Origin: Acetatifactor sp. | GTDB lineage: Bacteria; Bacillota; Clostridia; Lachnospirales; Lachnospiraceae | Direction: 5' to 3' | DNA length: 64,000 bases | NCBI GenBank assembly: GCA_024693365.1 | Contig: JAILLF010000016.1 | Location: forward strand, 42,384 to 106,383 | Shown here: positions 1 to 8,512 of the stretch, in pieces | Layout of the letters: each line of letters begins with the position of its first letter | Numbering within the stretch: the stretch's first letter is position 1 | Translations under genes and position numbers: made by a program | Notes under the pieces: generated by a model | Database searches by the model: none | The model's input: only the letters and a program-made list of their open reading frames with translations | Told to the model about the DNA's origin: nothing

Positions 1-9
1 GAAAAATAA

Positions 10-38
10 TTGATAAAAATGTAAACACATAATAGTAT
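10..38 (+). promoter_or_regulatory. Probable sigma-A promoter
   Basis: TTGATA at 10-15 and TAGTAT at 33-38 are separated by 17 bases, upstream of the zinc-ribbon gene that starts at 114. The match is fair rather than perfect. Confidence 0.45.
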
Positions 39-113
39 CTTGAGTAGTTTGGTTCCTAAATGCAAGTAAAAAAAAGGAATGAAATCTGAATCGTAAATGA
101 GAAGGGAGTAACC

Positions 114-755
114 ATGGCATATTGTACAAAGTGCGGCAAACAGCTAGAGCCTAACGCGAGATACTGTGTTTCTTGTGGCGCTCCAGTTATCGGTAATGAC
201 GACTTATTTTCGCATGAAAACGGCATGAATGAAGGCCGAGTACATGAATGCCCAGCTTGTCATGCGACGATTAATGCGTTTGTTTCCAAATGTCCATATT
301 GTAATCATGAATTCAGGGATTCCAAATCTACGAATTCATTAGTGAGTATATCAAGGAGAATTCAAGAGATTGATTCCAAGAAAACTTCCTTTTTTTCTCA
401 AACAGATTATGTACAAAAGACTTATGCAAAAATTGATTTAATCAGATCGTATCCAATTCCAAACACAAAGGAAGACATTGTTGAATTTGCTTTGATGGCA
501 AATACAAACATTGATGCACAAGATAATAGAAGGGATTTATCAAATGCATGGCTCGGAAAATTGGAGCAAACATACAGAAAAGCACAATTATCATTGGGGA
601 ACGATCCTGCCGTCGAAATGATAAGAAAAATGTATGAGGAAAAACGGAAAGCTATGGAATTTGGAAGAAAAAAAGATTTAATTGTCATGCTTTCAGCAGC
701 CCTTTTTTTGGTTATGATTTTGCTAATTTATTTTTTGGCTATGCGGTCGCTATAA
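114..755 (+). CDS. Double zinc-ribbon membrane protein
   Basis: A 213-residue protein of unknown function. Two zinc-ribbon units are visible: CTKC (C4, C7) paired with CVSC (C18, C21), and CPAC (C46, C49) paired with CPYC (C60, C63). A hydrophilic helical middle follows, then one hydrophobic segment at about 188-210 that should anchor the C-terminus in the membrane with the ribbons in the cytoplasm. An AAGGGAG ribosome site precedes the ATG at 114. Proteins of this layout are common in Firmicutes, often beside stress or envelope genes, but no specific role can be read from the sequence. It lies upstream of the riboswitch-controlled locus and is probably transcribed from its own promoter. Confidence 0.85.
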   Translation: MAYCTKCGKQLEPNARYCVSCGAPVIGNDDLFSHENGMNEGRVHECPACHATINAFVSKCPYCNHEFRDSKSTNSLVSISRRIQEIDSKKTSFFSQTDYVQKTYAKIDLIRSYPIPNTKEDIVEFALMANTNIDAQDNRRDLSNAWLGKLEQTYRKAQLSLGNDPAVEMIRKMYEEKRKAMEFGRKKDLIVMLSAALFLVMILLIYFLAMRSL

Positions 756-919
756 GCGACGGAATGGAGAAAAAGCTTTCTGTAAACATGGCAGAGTTAT
801 TTAAGAACATGAGAACTCAGTTGGTAATCGCTTAGGACATATTGAGGGGCAGGCATCAATGATTCCTTGGGGGCGCAGCTGTCATTTGTGTTTCGACAGT
901 AACTGCTATATAGTGATGC
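756..919. other. Intergenic stretch, possible gene remnants
   Basis: No convincing gene is present. A 23-codon open frame begins at 764 and other short coding-like scraps follow, which suggests decayed sequence, but nothing recognisable was found. Confidence 0.3.
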
Positions 920-1105
920 ATGGAAGAAGGCACTGAAGTTGACAATCCGTGGAGTTATGAGGGCAATTCCGATCATCCGATGTGTCCGGAATGCCGAGGC
1001 AAAATGGATTTTTATGGGCATGATGATTCGGGAGATTTCCCGTATGGTGAGGGTTATTGGGAATGTAATGAATGTGGATTTAAGATTAGTGAAGACGAAT
1101 TATAA
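920..1105 (+). CDS. Small zinc-ribbon protein (uncertain)
   Basis: A 61-residue acidic frame with one CPEC/CNEC zinc-ribbon pair (C22, C25, C49, C52) separated by an acidic and glycine-rich loop. The paired cysteines are hard to explain by chance and suggest a real product or the remains of a larger zinc-ribbon protein. Against it, no clear ribosome site precedes the ATG at 920, and the surrounding sequence appears decayed. Function is unknown. Confidence 0.4.
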   Translation: MEEGTEVDNPWSYEGNSDHPMCPECRGKMDFYGHDDSGDFPYGEGYWECNECGFKISEDEL

Positions 1106-1404
1106 GAATCCAATTCAAAGCATTCTGATATTTTCCAATAACCACATCGACGTGCAGAACCGTTATGATCGCATCAAGACATGCTGTGTCATCAGATTGA
1201 AAGCATGAAAGGACTTACGGAGGATGACGCGGAAGCAGAGGCGGAAGTTATTTCCGAGGCAGCCTGTTCGAAAAATTATCCCCTAAATTTTGACATAAAT
1301 GGTTTCAAAAGAAACTTTGCAACAGTTGTGGACATTTTAAGAAGAGGCGTCCATGAGAAAGGAGGAAGCTGTGCCATAATTTGTAACCAGAAATGACAAT
1401 TATC
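1106..1404. other. Stretch without a supported gene
   Basis: A 71-codon frame at 1181-1396 can be drawn, but it has no good ribosome site and runs into the promoter at 1405. I read this stretch as degenerate sequence ahead of the riboswitch leader. Confidence 0.3.
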
Positions 1405-1434
1405 TTGACAGCATTCGCAACTGTGAATTATAAT
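1405..1434 (+). promoter_or_regulatory. Strong sigma-A promoter for the riboswitch leader
   Basis: A perfect TTGACA at 1405-1410 and a perfect TATAAT at 1429-1434 are separated by 18 bases. Transcription should start near 1441, about 20 bases before the riboswitch aptamer. Confidence 0.8.
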
Positions 1435-1461
1435 TTTATTATAAACCAAATAATAATACAA

Positions 1462-1530
1462 ATTAGCAAAACAGTCGAAAGGCTGCGACGCAAAGCTAGA
1501 AGGGCCTGTAAAATGGTAGCCAGTTGCAAT
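1462..1530 (+). ncRNA. Cyclic di-GMP-I (GEMM) riboswitch aptamer
   Basis: The segment carries the GEMM hallmarks in order. P1 closes between 1462-1469 and 1524-1530. P2 is a CAGTC stem capped by a GAAA tetraloop (1472-1485). The conserved GACGCAAAGCTA junction spans 1487-1498, and P3 closes with ATGGTAGCC at 1513-1521. GEMM-I RNAs bind cyclic di-GMP, and a variant subclass binds 3',3'-cGAMP; I cannot settle the ligand from primary sequence. The aptamer lies directly after a consensus promoter and just ahead of an intrinsic terminator, as expected for transcription control of the following locus. Confidence 0.85.
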
Positions 1531-1540
1531 GTGTTTATAA

Positions 1541-1582
1541 GCATCAGGAGTGACCGCAGGGCCATTTCAGATGCCTTTTTTG
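1541..1582 (+). terminator. Riboswitch expression-platform terminator
   Basis: GCATC at 1541-1545 pairs with GATGC at 1570-1574 around an internally paired loop, followed by a run of six T residues. Its position 10 bases after the aptamer suggests ligand-dependent readthrough. I see no clear anti-terminator, so on or off control cannot be assigned. Confidence 0.65.
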
Positions 1583-1645
1583 TTTTGCAAAGGAATGACA
1601 TGAGACGAACAAAAAAGATATTGAATCACGAAGGAGAATAATGAA

Positions 1646-1987
1646 ATGCGTATTAATGAAAATGAAATGCAGCAAATAAGAGCTATTTTAGAACAAACAA
1701 CCAGATTGACATTTCCATTCATTGCTAATAAGCAAAAGAAGGAAAAGATGTTGAGGGATGAACGATATAGAATCGAAAATAAAATTGAAAAGATTCTTAT
1801 GGAATACACCCAAATGCGGAAAGAATTTGAAGAAAGAAAAGATGAGATATGGAATTCATCAGTAGACATTTCAGTAGATAAGTTTAAGAGTTTGCCAGAT
1901 AAACTGCAGTTAAATTCTTTTTATTTTCAGGAAGTGATGCATGAGTATGTCGAAGAAATTATTAATCTGTTATGCGAGGAGGAATAA
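1646..1987 (+). CDS. Small helical protein, first gene after the riboswitch
   Basis: A 113-residue charged protein of unknown function. It is almost entirely helical and probably coiled-coil around residues 25-70, rich in Lys, Glu and Arg, with no signal peptide or membrane segment. An AAGGAG site lies at 1631-1636, and the ATG at 1646 is used because the ATG at 1641 opens a frame that stops quickly. It is the first cistron after the riboswitch terminator and ends two bases before the TerB-like gene, so the two are almost certainly translated from one transcript. I recognise no family. Confidence 0.7.
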   Translation: MRINENEMQQIRAILEQTTRLTFPFIANKQKKEKMLRDERYRIENKIEKILMEYTQMRKEFEERKDEIWNSSVDISVDKFKSLPDKLQLNSFYFQEVMHEYVEEIINLLCEEE

Positions 1988-1989
1988 AA

Positions 1990-2391
1990 ATGTATCTTAT
2001 GATATTAGATGCTGATAAGAGGCATATCTTTTTAGATCTGGAATTATATATGGTAAATGCGGATGAGGATTTTTCGAATGAGGAAAAAATGATTATTGAT
2101 GCGCACTGCATGGAAATGCATATTGACAATAACCAATATGAACCGCACTTACCCTTGGATGAAGTACTTAAGCGCATCAAGGATAATTTTTCTGCCAGAG
2201 AGAAGCATATCGTTTTTCTTGAGTTGGCAGGTGCAATTTTAGCAGATGGAATTCTTCACGAGGGAGAACAGAAACTGGTTTCGTTGTTAAAGGAATGCCT
2301 GGAGTTGAGTCAGGATGAAATTGATAGAGCATATTTAATAATGTCTGAAATGAAATCTGTATACGAGAAATGTGCTGAATATGTAAGGTAG
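1990..2391 (+). CDS. TerB-like protein
   Basis: A 133-residue protein with the helical TerB pattern: a hydrophobic helix ending in ILADGILHEGEQ (about residues 84-95), an L-rich helix, then LSQDEID. TerB domains occur in tellurite-resistance and stress or conflict loci and are thought to work at the membrane with partner proteins; the function here is not known. The start at 1990 is chosen over an upstream in-frame ATG at 1972 because GAGGAGG sits just before it. The gene abuts the next one, which encodes a large glycine-zipper protein, and the two may act together. Confidence 0.7.
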   Translation: MYLMILDADKRHIFLDLELYMVNADEDFSNEEKMIIDAHCMEMHIDNNQYEPHLPLDEVLKRIKDNFSAREKHIVFLELAGAILADGILHEGEQKLVSLLKECLELSQDEIDRAYLIMSEMKSVYEKCAEYVR

Positions 2392-2400
2392 GTGATTAGA

Positions 2401-4275
2401 GTGAGTGTGCATGAAAAGAAAATGTTACTGATGCAGAAATATGGGCCATCAAGTACAACAATGTATTATTCTGGGCCACTGCAATTAGAGAAAAAGGAAA
2501 AAAGCATTAAAAAACATATTAACCCATATTTCGATAAGGATAAAACCTTGGGATTAATAGATACTACGCTTGGAAATTCAGGTAAATCAGGCTATTTATT
2601 TACGGACAGTTGCGTTTACTATGTTGAAACCCTTTCAAAACCACAAAAGCTTTGGTACGATGAAATAATAAGCGTGGAAGTGTTGGACAAACAAAAAAAA
2701 GATTGTGATCGAACATTGGCTTTTCACATGGATAACGGGTCTACTATATACTGGTATTCGAGCTTCCTTAACAAATCGCCATTATTGTCTTTATTTACAG
2801 ATTTGCTAAATCTTGATAATGATTTGTCCGGTCAAACAGAAATACATTATAAAGCTATAAATGAAAGTGGTCCAACTGCAGGCGGTTTAGAGATAGGTGC
2901 ATATGGACAGGTAAACAAGTTATACGAAGAGGAGAAATTTCATGCACAGCAAGGGCATGGATACGCAGCTGAGCGTGCAAATAATTTATATGACAAATTA
3001 CATGGACGAGATGCACGTATTGTTGGTGATAATAATGCTAAAAATGGCGCTGATAGAATAGTTGATGGCATATATATTCAGTCTAAGTATTGCGCAACGG
3101 GAAAAGCTTGCATAGATGAATGCTTTAAGGATGGGGAGTTCCGTTATATGATAGATGGCAAGCCCATGCAGATTGAAGTGCCTTCGGACAAATATGAAGC
3201 GGCTGTTGAAGCGATGCAAGAAAAAATTAGACAAGGTAAAATCCCTGGCGTAAGTGATCCAAAAAAGGCCAAAGAAATTGTAAGAAAAGGTCACTTTACA
3301 TATCAACAGGTAAAGAATATAGCAAAAGCAGGAACGGTTGAATCAATAACTTATGATGCGGTAAATGGTATAATCATTGCAAGTTGTGCTTTCGGTGTCT
3401 CGGCTATGATTACCTTGGCGGCCAATCTTTGGAATGGTGAAGATTTTAATAAATCAATTAAACTTGCGACATATTCAGGACTAAAAGTTGGAGGAACGGC
3501 GTTTTTAGCCACGGTTATAGCTAGCCAGCTATCAAAGGCGGGGTTAAATAGTGCATTAGTGGGCAGTTCAGAAGCAATTGTAGCTATGATGGGGCCGAAA
3601 GCTTCTGCGGTACTTATAAATGCATTTAGGAATGGAAGTAATATCTATGGTGCTGCAGCCATGAAGAGCGCGGCTAAGTTACTAAGAGGCAATGTGATCA
3701 CAGCCTGTGTTACGGTTGTTGTTTTGTCGGCATTTGATGTGGCTAATATTTTCAGAGGGAGAATTTCTGGAAAACAATTGTTTAAGAATGTGGCAAATAC
3801 AACTGTGATGGTTGGCGCGGGAACGAGTGGATGGCTAGCTGGAGCAGCGGTGGGAACCGCGATATTTCCTGGCGTAGGAACGGTTGTTGGAATTGCGGGT
3901 GGTCTTATAGGCTCTGTTGTTGCCGGTGGCGTTGCAGGCAAGGCATCAAATGCTCTTTTGGGTATATTTGTTGAAGACGATGCAGAAGAGATGATAAGAA
4001 TAATACAAGATCGTTTTAAGAAGTTGTCTGAAGATTATTTGCTTACGCAGAATGAAGCTGAAAAAATTGTAGATAACCTAAGTAAAGAACTCGATGGGAA
4101 AAAGCTTAAAGACATGTTTGCAAGCAAAGACAGAAATAAATATGCAGATGATATGCTTGATCCAATCATTGAAAAACAGGTTAAAAAGAGGCAACATATT
4201 AAAGAAATAGATCCTGACATAATGGCAGCAACCCTTAAGGAGGTTCTGGAGGAGATTGCTGACGTGACTTCATAA
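2401..4275 (+). CDS. Large glycine-zipper membrane protein of unknown function
   Basis: About 624 residues. The N-terminal ~145 residues look like a compact beta-rich, PH-like domain. A polar conserved-looking section follows (HAQQGHGYAAERANN near residue 180, then NAKNGADRIVDG). Residues from about 320 to 525 are a series of hydrophobic, Gly/Ala-rich segments with a glycine-zipper stretch (GVGTVVGIAGG near 495), suggesting membrane insertion without a signal peptide. The C-terminus is charged and helical. GTG at 2401 is preferred because AAGGTAGG lies at suitable spacing; GTG at 2392 is possible. Its contact with the TerB-like gene suggests a membrane-associated complex, which is inference. 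Confidence 0.7.
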   Translation: MSVHEKKMLLMQKYGPSSTTMYYSGPLQLEKKEKSIKKHINPYFDKDKTLGLIDTTLGNSGKSGYLFTDSCVYYVETLSKPQKLWYDEIISVEVLDKQKKDCDRTLAFHMDNGSTIYWYSSFLNKSPLLSLFTDLLNLDNDLSGQTEIHYKAINESGPTAGGLEIGAYGQVNKLYEEEKFHAQQGHGYAAERANNLYDKLHGRDARIVGDNNAKNGADRIVDGIYIQSKYCATGKACIDECFKDGEFRYMIDGKPMQIEVPSDKYEAAVEAMQEKIRQGKIPGVSDPKKAKEIVRKGHFTYQQVKNIAKAGTVESITYDAVNGIIIASCAFGVSAMITLAANLWNGEDFNKSIKLATYSGLKVGGTAFLATVIASQLSKAGLNSALVGSSEAIVAMMGPKASAVLINAFRNGSNIYGAAAMKSAAKLLRGNVITACVTVVVLSAFDVANIFRGRISGKQLFKNVANTTVMVGAGTSGWLAGAAVGTAIFPGVGTVVGIAGGLIGSVVAGGVAGKASNALLGIFVEDDAEEMIRIIQDRFKKLSEDYLLTQNEAEKIVDNLSKELDGKKLKDMFASKDRNKYADDMLDPIIEKQVKKRQHIKEIDPDIMAATLKEVLEEIADVTS

Positions 4276-4374
4276 AGTGGGATTAAATTGAGGTTGTAAA
4301 TCAAATAAGTTATTATTTTGTAAATATTTCTAAAGAATTATGGGTTAGATGATACTGCTTGTTGAGGTGATTTC

Positions 4375-4602
4375 ATGGAAGGATACATGACGATTAAAGA
4401 AACTGCGGAACAATGGAATTTAACAATCAGACGTGTTCAGAAAATGTACGCTGATGGTAAAATCGAAGGGGTACAGAAGTTTGGAATCGCGTGGGTAATT
4501 CCATGTGATGCCAAAAGACCAATTGACGGAAGAATAAGCACAGGTAAGTATAAGGATTGGCGCCAAAAGCATTCATCTAAAAATATATCTTACAGTGAAT
4601 AG
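4375..4602 (+). CDS. Small excisionase/MerR-type HTH protein
   Basis: A 75-residue protein with a winged-HTH of the excisionase or MerR-like type. The segment TIKETAEQWNLTIRRVQK (residues 6-23) forms the helix-turn-helix and GIAWVIP the wing. GAGGTGAT precedes the ATG at 4375. Small proteins like this bind DNA and act as local regulators or recombination directionality factors. It sits inside the riboswitch-led series between the glycine-zipper gene and the surface-protein gene, with a 99-base gap upstream that may contain its own weak promoter. No integrase is nearby, so a regulatory role seems more likely. Confidence 0.75.
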   Translation: MEGYMTIKETAEQWNLTIRRVQKMYADGKIEGVQKFGIAWVIPCDAKRPIDGRISTGKYKDWRQKHSSKNISYSE

Positions 4603-4655
4603 TGGAATTGAGACTGTTCAATTTTTGTACACATTGTTGGATTTGGGAGAAAACG

Positions 4656-7600
4656 ATGGACAAAAGAATGTTTGGGAGAAAAATTATTTTCATCGTTTGT
4701 GTATTTATTCTATCGCTTTCGGTGCCGAGTGCAGTTACTGCTGCAGTGACGAAAGAAAGGGTGAATGCACAAAAATATGAAGCAAATAGCGGATCCACCT
4801 ATGTTTTCAAAGCAGAAGATAAAGTTTCTTCATATGTATATGGGAAAGAATCGGTGGGATGGTTCTATCTTGAGGGAGAGCTGCGTAATGCTGGAAAATA
4901 TAATGGTGTGGACGCATTTGGAACCAAGTCAAATGTGACTTTCGGTTATGAATATTACAATAATTTCCATTACGGCACCGAGGATGACTGGCGTTTGTAT
5001 GGCAGTGATTGGTTCGAAAACAAGATTGTATTTGAGGGGCAGGATGTTAAGACTTCCTCACAGATTAACGATGGTACCATAATTGTGCAAAAATCTGATG
5101 ACGGAATCAACTGGACCACGATGACATCTTTGCAGGATTGTTTTAACTTGGGAACTAAAGGAAGGGATTCTCTATACATAACACCATCAGAAGAAGTGCG
5201 AAAAGGAACATATTATCGTGTGATAGTTGCTTACACCATGAAAAAACGTACAAAGGCAAACCCAATCCCTGCATTAGATGAGTATGACAGAAGAACTTTT
5301 GCTGAAGTCTACAGATTCTTTTTGTGCTCGGATTTTGACTTTGTGACTATCAACGATATATCGACAAGAAGGGAACTTACATTACCTGCTAATGTAAATG
5401 ATGGGTTTTATGTTAAGAAAAATGGGAGCAGTGCAACCGTAAAAGTTAAAAAGACGCAGGGGATGGTATCATATGCAAATGACAACGAAGCTTATACTTC
5501 TTCAGGTGACTATACAATTACGGTTACAACGCTACTAAATAAAGAATTTGTCTATCGCATATCTGTAAATAAGGGTATTACCATGAAAGAAGTATCAGCA
5601 AAAATTTACGAGTGCGATGAAAAGAAAGGGTATGTAGCGGAGGGAATAGGGAATGCCGTACCTTTGTGTGGGGGAAGTGCGCATTGTAAGCTTTTTATTG
5701 GACATGATTCGGAACGCGAAGTAATAGAGACGAGAAAAAATAACATAAATACATATGGCGTACAGGGGGATGCTGCTGGATTTTATGTGGCTCTCTCAAA
5801 TTTATATAATGGATGGAATATAGTAAGTGATACATGGGGGAGGAAAGCTGAAGAAACCGTCAACGGAATTACAACTGGAGAGGTTGGAACCGGTGCCATC
5901 ATCATCCAAAAATCAGCCGACGGCATCAATTGGATAAATGCTGATTATGCAGGGTATGCGAATGGTTTATATACTACCGATTATGAGAACCATTATGGCT
6001 CAGATGCTAAGATGTTAGTGTTCACGCCGGACGGAGAAGACATCTCAAAAGGAACATATTACAGGGTTTTCTATGCATACAAGGTTCAAAAGGATAAAAC
6101 TGTAAAAAGATATTTGGAGGAAGACATTTTTTATCTTTGCAGCGCGTCTACTGAGGCAATAACGTTTAAGAATAAGACAAACAGGGATACTCTTGAAAAG
6201 CAGTATTCGGATATGGATTCTGCGACTGCATCCATATGCAGAGGTTCCGAAACGATGTTGTCGGGATCTTGTACTACTACGGGCTTTTTGGTAGATTATT
6301 CAAGTAATAAGGCGGCGACGGTCGTATTTAAGAAAAACGGGAAGGTGATTGGTCAGAATCTAAAGGAAATAAATGAAACTGGAAAATACGACATCGTAAT
6401 AACTACGGCAGCCGGAAACAGTCAGACGGTAACTATCTATGTAGACAGGGAAAACAAAGAAGACATTTATAAGAGATACTTTGGTGAATCATTTGTTCAA
6501 GGTGTGCGAGTATTGTTACCGAGCAATGTCCCCGTTTATGAGGGCGGAACAAAAACAATGTACCATATTGAAGCCGTTTCGGATGAATTTTTGCCGTTGT
6601 ATGGAACAATAACTAATACGACAACTAATTCCGTAAAAGAAATTAGCGGAAGCTCTTTTTCAAAGAGCGGTTATTTGACTGAGGCGGGAGAGTATACTGC
6701 CGTTTTTCATACAAACAGAACATTTGCCACTGAATCAAAATCGGGAGATGACGTTGTTATAACTATAAAATTCGAGGTTATTCCGGCAGGAACAGCACCT
6801 GGTCCGATGATCAATCGAGATAGGTTGAGAGAGTATTCAAAAACAATGCTGTCTGACGCTAAACCAATATATTATGGATTAACATATAATGTTAGCAAGG
6901 GAAGAATTACAAAGGCTTTTGCGACAAAAGAGGCAGCAATCAATTACGCTTATGATTATGAGATGAAACATAATGCTGAGAAGAACGCTGACGGTTCAAT
7001 AGATCATTATAAGAATAATGACTACAATTCTACCGCATATCAGGGAGCATTTATCACTGATAAGGAGAATTATAAGGACGCATGGGAATTACCTGAAGCA
7101 ATTTATAACTATGCAGAAACAGCGGTGAAAAAATCCTACTTTGATTATGGTAATGAGTATACTCTTAATTATGATGATATAGAAGTGAAAAAAGCAATGG
7201 AATCAGGGGATTATATATCGCTTAAATTAAACCACAGTGTTACTATTTTCGCTGATGAAGAACAAAAAGAGGCGCTCATGGATGTGGGTGATTCTTTGCC
7301 ATTTATATCAGACAAGCCTTGTAAATATGCGTCAGTATCTGACCGCTCAAATTCTATTGAAGGATATAATCATTTCGAATTTACGAGTGATCCTTACGGG
7401 GCTGATTCATATGAAGTGATAATCACTGATGTTAATGGGAAAAGATATCGCATAGAGTATGATTTGAGCGTTGGAAAACAATTAGCGGATGCCGGCTGTC
7501 CCAGCTGCATTGTCTCCATCGTTGAAAGAACTAAGTATGGACAAGAATGTGAACCTTACAAGGCTATTTTTATCAGACCAGACGAGAATACTGGTATAAT

Positions 7601-8492
7601 AAAGATTGCTTTTGATGGAGAGAAAGAGATTAGGTCCTTTACGCAAGAGGATGATGCACAAGAGGATGATAAATTAATTGAGTGCAATACTTTCATCATC
7701 AGTGATTTGAAAGATGATTTGGATCCGTACGGAGTCATCATTATTTCTCATGAAGATGAAACAGTGTTTTACACCAAAGAAGAGTTGGACGGTACAAAAT
7801 GGGATTTGCCAGGCGTATATGAAATTAAGTATCTAAATCGTTTAGGCCATTCATTTACTGTGAAGATTAAGGTAAAAGAAAACGATGTGGCGGTCATATC
7901 TTTTGAAGGCCCATGCAGTGAAGATCTAGAAGAAATACATGTAATGTATGGAGATGCACATGTTGAACTGAAAACTCCTGAGAGAATTGGTTATGATTTT
8001 GTTGGATTTGCGGATCCTGAATTTGAAGGTATTGTATACAACAGTGAGATTGAAAGCATATTGTTTAGAGGAGAAAAAAAGCTAATAACAAAGTGGAGTG
8101 CCAAGAAGTTTACCATGTCTACATTAGTAGATGGAGTGATAACGGATTATCCAATTTATTATGGACAACTAATTCCTTTGCCTAGGCCAACGCTTGAGAC
8201 GGGAGATGAATTCTGCGGGTGGTTGCTTGATGGCGTGGAATATCAGGATGAGAATTATAGATTGGAAGAAGAACGAGATGTCTTATTTGAAGCTGTAATT
8301 AAAAAGGCTAACATTAATGATGAAACATCCGTTGCAGAAGATATGCCACTTAAAAGAAGTGAAGAAGCAAATTCAAATATTGAAATTAATACAAAAAGAA
8401 CGATAATTGTTATTTGTGTTTGCGTTGGAGGCATGTTGATTCTTACGACGGTGATTATGATGAGTCGTAAGTCCAGAAACAAGAAAAAGTGA
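4656..8492 (+). CDS. Large surface protein with C-terminal membrane anchor
   Basis: A 1278-residue exported protein. The start at 4656 gives a classic signal peptide (basic DKRMFGRK, hydrophobic core, cleavage near AVTAA) after GGGAGA; the longer frame from 4602 lacks this. The ectodomain has two related modules containing IIVQKSDDGINW and IIIQKSADGINW, each followed by KGTYYRV, then several beta-sandwich-like sections. Near the end, InlB-type repeat-like segments (DFVGFADPEFEG, TKWSAKKFT) resemble Listeria-Bacteroides repeats. A transmembrane helix and a basic tail close the protein (about 1245-1278), so it is membrane anchored rather than sortase anchored. It is likely an adhesin or cell-contact protein and is followed directly by a lipoprotein gene. 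Confidence 0.8.
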   Translation: MDKRMFGRKIIFIVCVFILSLSVPSAVTAAVTKERVNAQKYEANSGSTYVFKAEDKVSSYVYGKESVGWFYLEGELRNAGKYNGVDAFGTKSNVTFGYEYYNNFHYGTEDDWRLYGSDWFENKIVFEGQDVKTSSQINDGTIIVQKSDDGINWTTMTSLQDCFNLGTKGRDSLYITPSEEVRKGTYYRVIVAYTMKKRTKANPIPALDEYDRRTFAEVYRFFLCSDFDFVTINDISTRRELTLPANVNDGFYVKKNGSSATVKVKKTQGMVSYANDNEAYTSSGDYTITVTTLLNKEFVYRISVNKGITMKEVSAKIYECDEKKGYVAEGIGNAVPLCGGSAHCKLFIGHDSEREVIETRKNNINTYGVQGDAAGFYVALSNLYNGWNIVSDTWGRKAEETVNGITTGEVGTGAIIIQKSADGINWINADYAGYANGLYTTDYENHYGSDAKMLVFTPDGEDISKGTYYRVFYAYKVQKDKTVKRYLEEDIFYLCSASTEAITFKNKTNRDTLEKQYSDMDSATASICRGSETMLSGSCTTTGFLVDYSSNKAATVVFKKNGKVIGQNLKEINETGKYDIVITTAAGNSQTVTIYVDRENKEDIYKRYFGESFVQGVRVLLPSNVPVYEGGTKTMYHIEAVSDEFLPLYGTITNTTTNSVKEISGSSFSKSGYLTEAGEYTAVFHTNRTFATESKSGDDVVITIKFEVIPAGTAPGPMINRDRLREYSKTMLSDAKPIYYGLTYNVSKGRITKAFATKEAAINYAYDYEMKHNAEKNADGSIDHYKNNDYNSTAYQGAFITDKENYKDAWELPEAIYNYAETAVKKSYFDYGNEYTLNYDDIEVKKAMESGDYISLKLNHSVTIFADEEQKEALMDVGDSLPFISDKPCKYASVSDRSNSIEGYNHFEFTSDPYGADSYEVIITDVNGKRYRIEYDLSVGKQLADAGCPSCIVSIVERTKYGQECEPYKAIFIRPDENTGIIKIAFDGEKEIRSFTQEDDAQEDDKLIECNTFIISDLKDDLDPYGVIIISHEDETVFYTKEELDGTKWDLPGVYEIKYLNRLGHSFTVKIKVKENDVAVISFEGPCSEDLEEIHVMYGDAHVELKTPERIGYDFVGFADPEFEGIVYNSEIESILFRGEKKLITKWSAKKFTMSTLVDGVITDYPIYYGQLIPLPRPTLETGDEFCGWLLDGVEYQDENYRLEEERDVLFEAVIKKANINDETSVAEDMPLKRSEEANSNIEINTKRTIIVICVCVGGMLILTTVIMMSRKSRNKKK

Positions 8493-8512
8493 TCATGAGC
8501 AAGGGGCGAACT

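Noticed and set aside
1393..1641. 82-codon frame through the riboswitch region
   Set aside because: It overlaps the promoter, the aptamer and the terminator, which account for the conservation seen.
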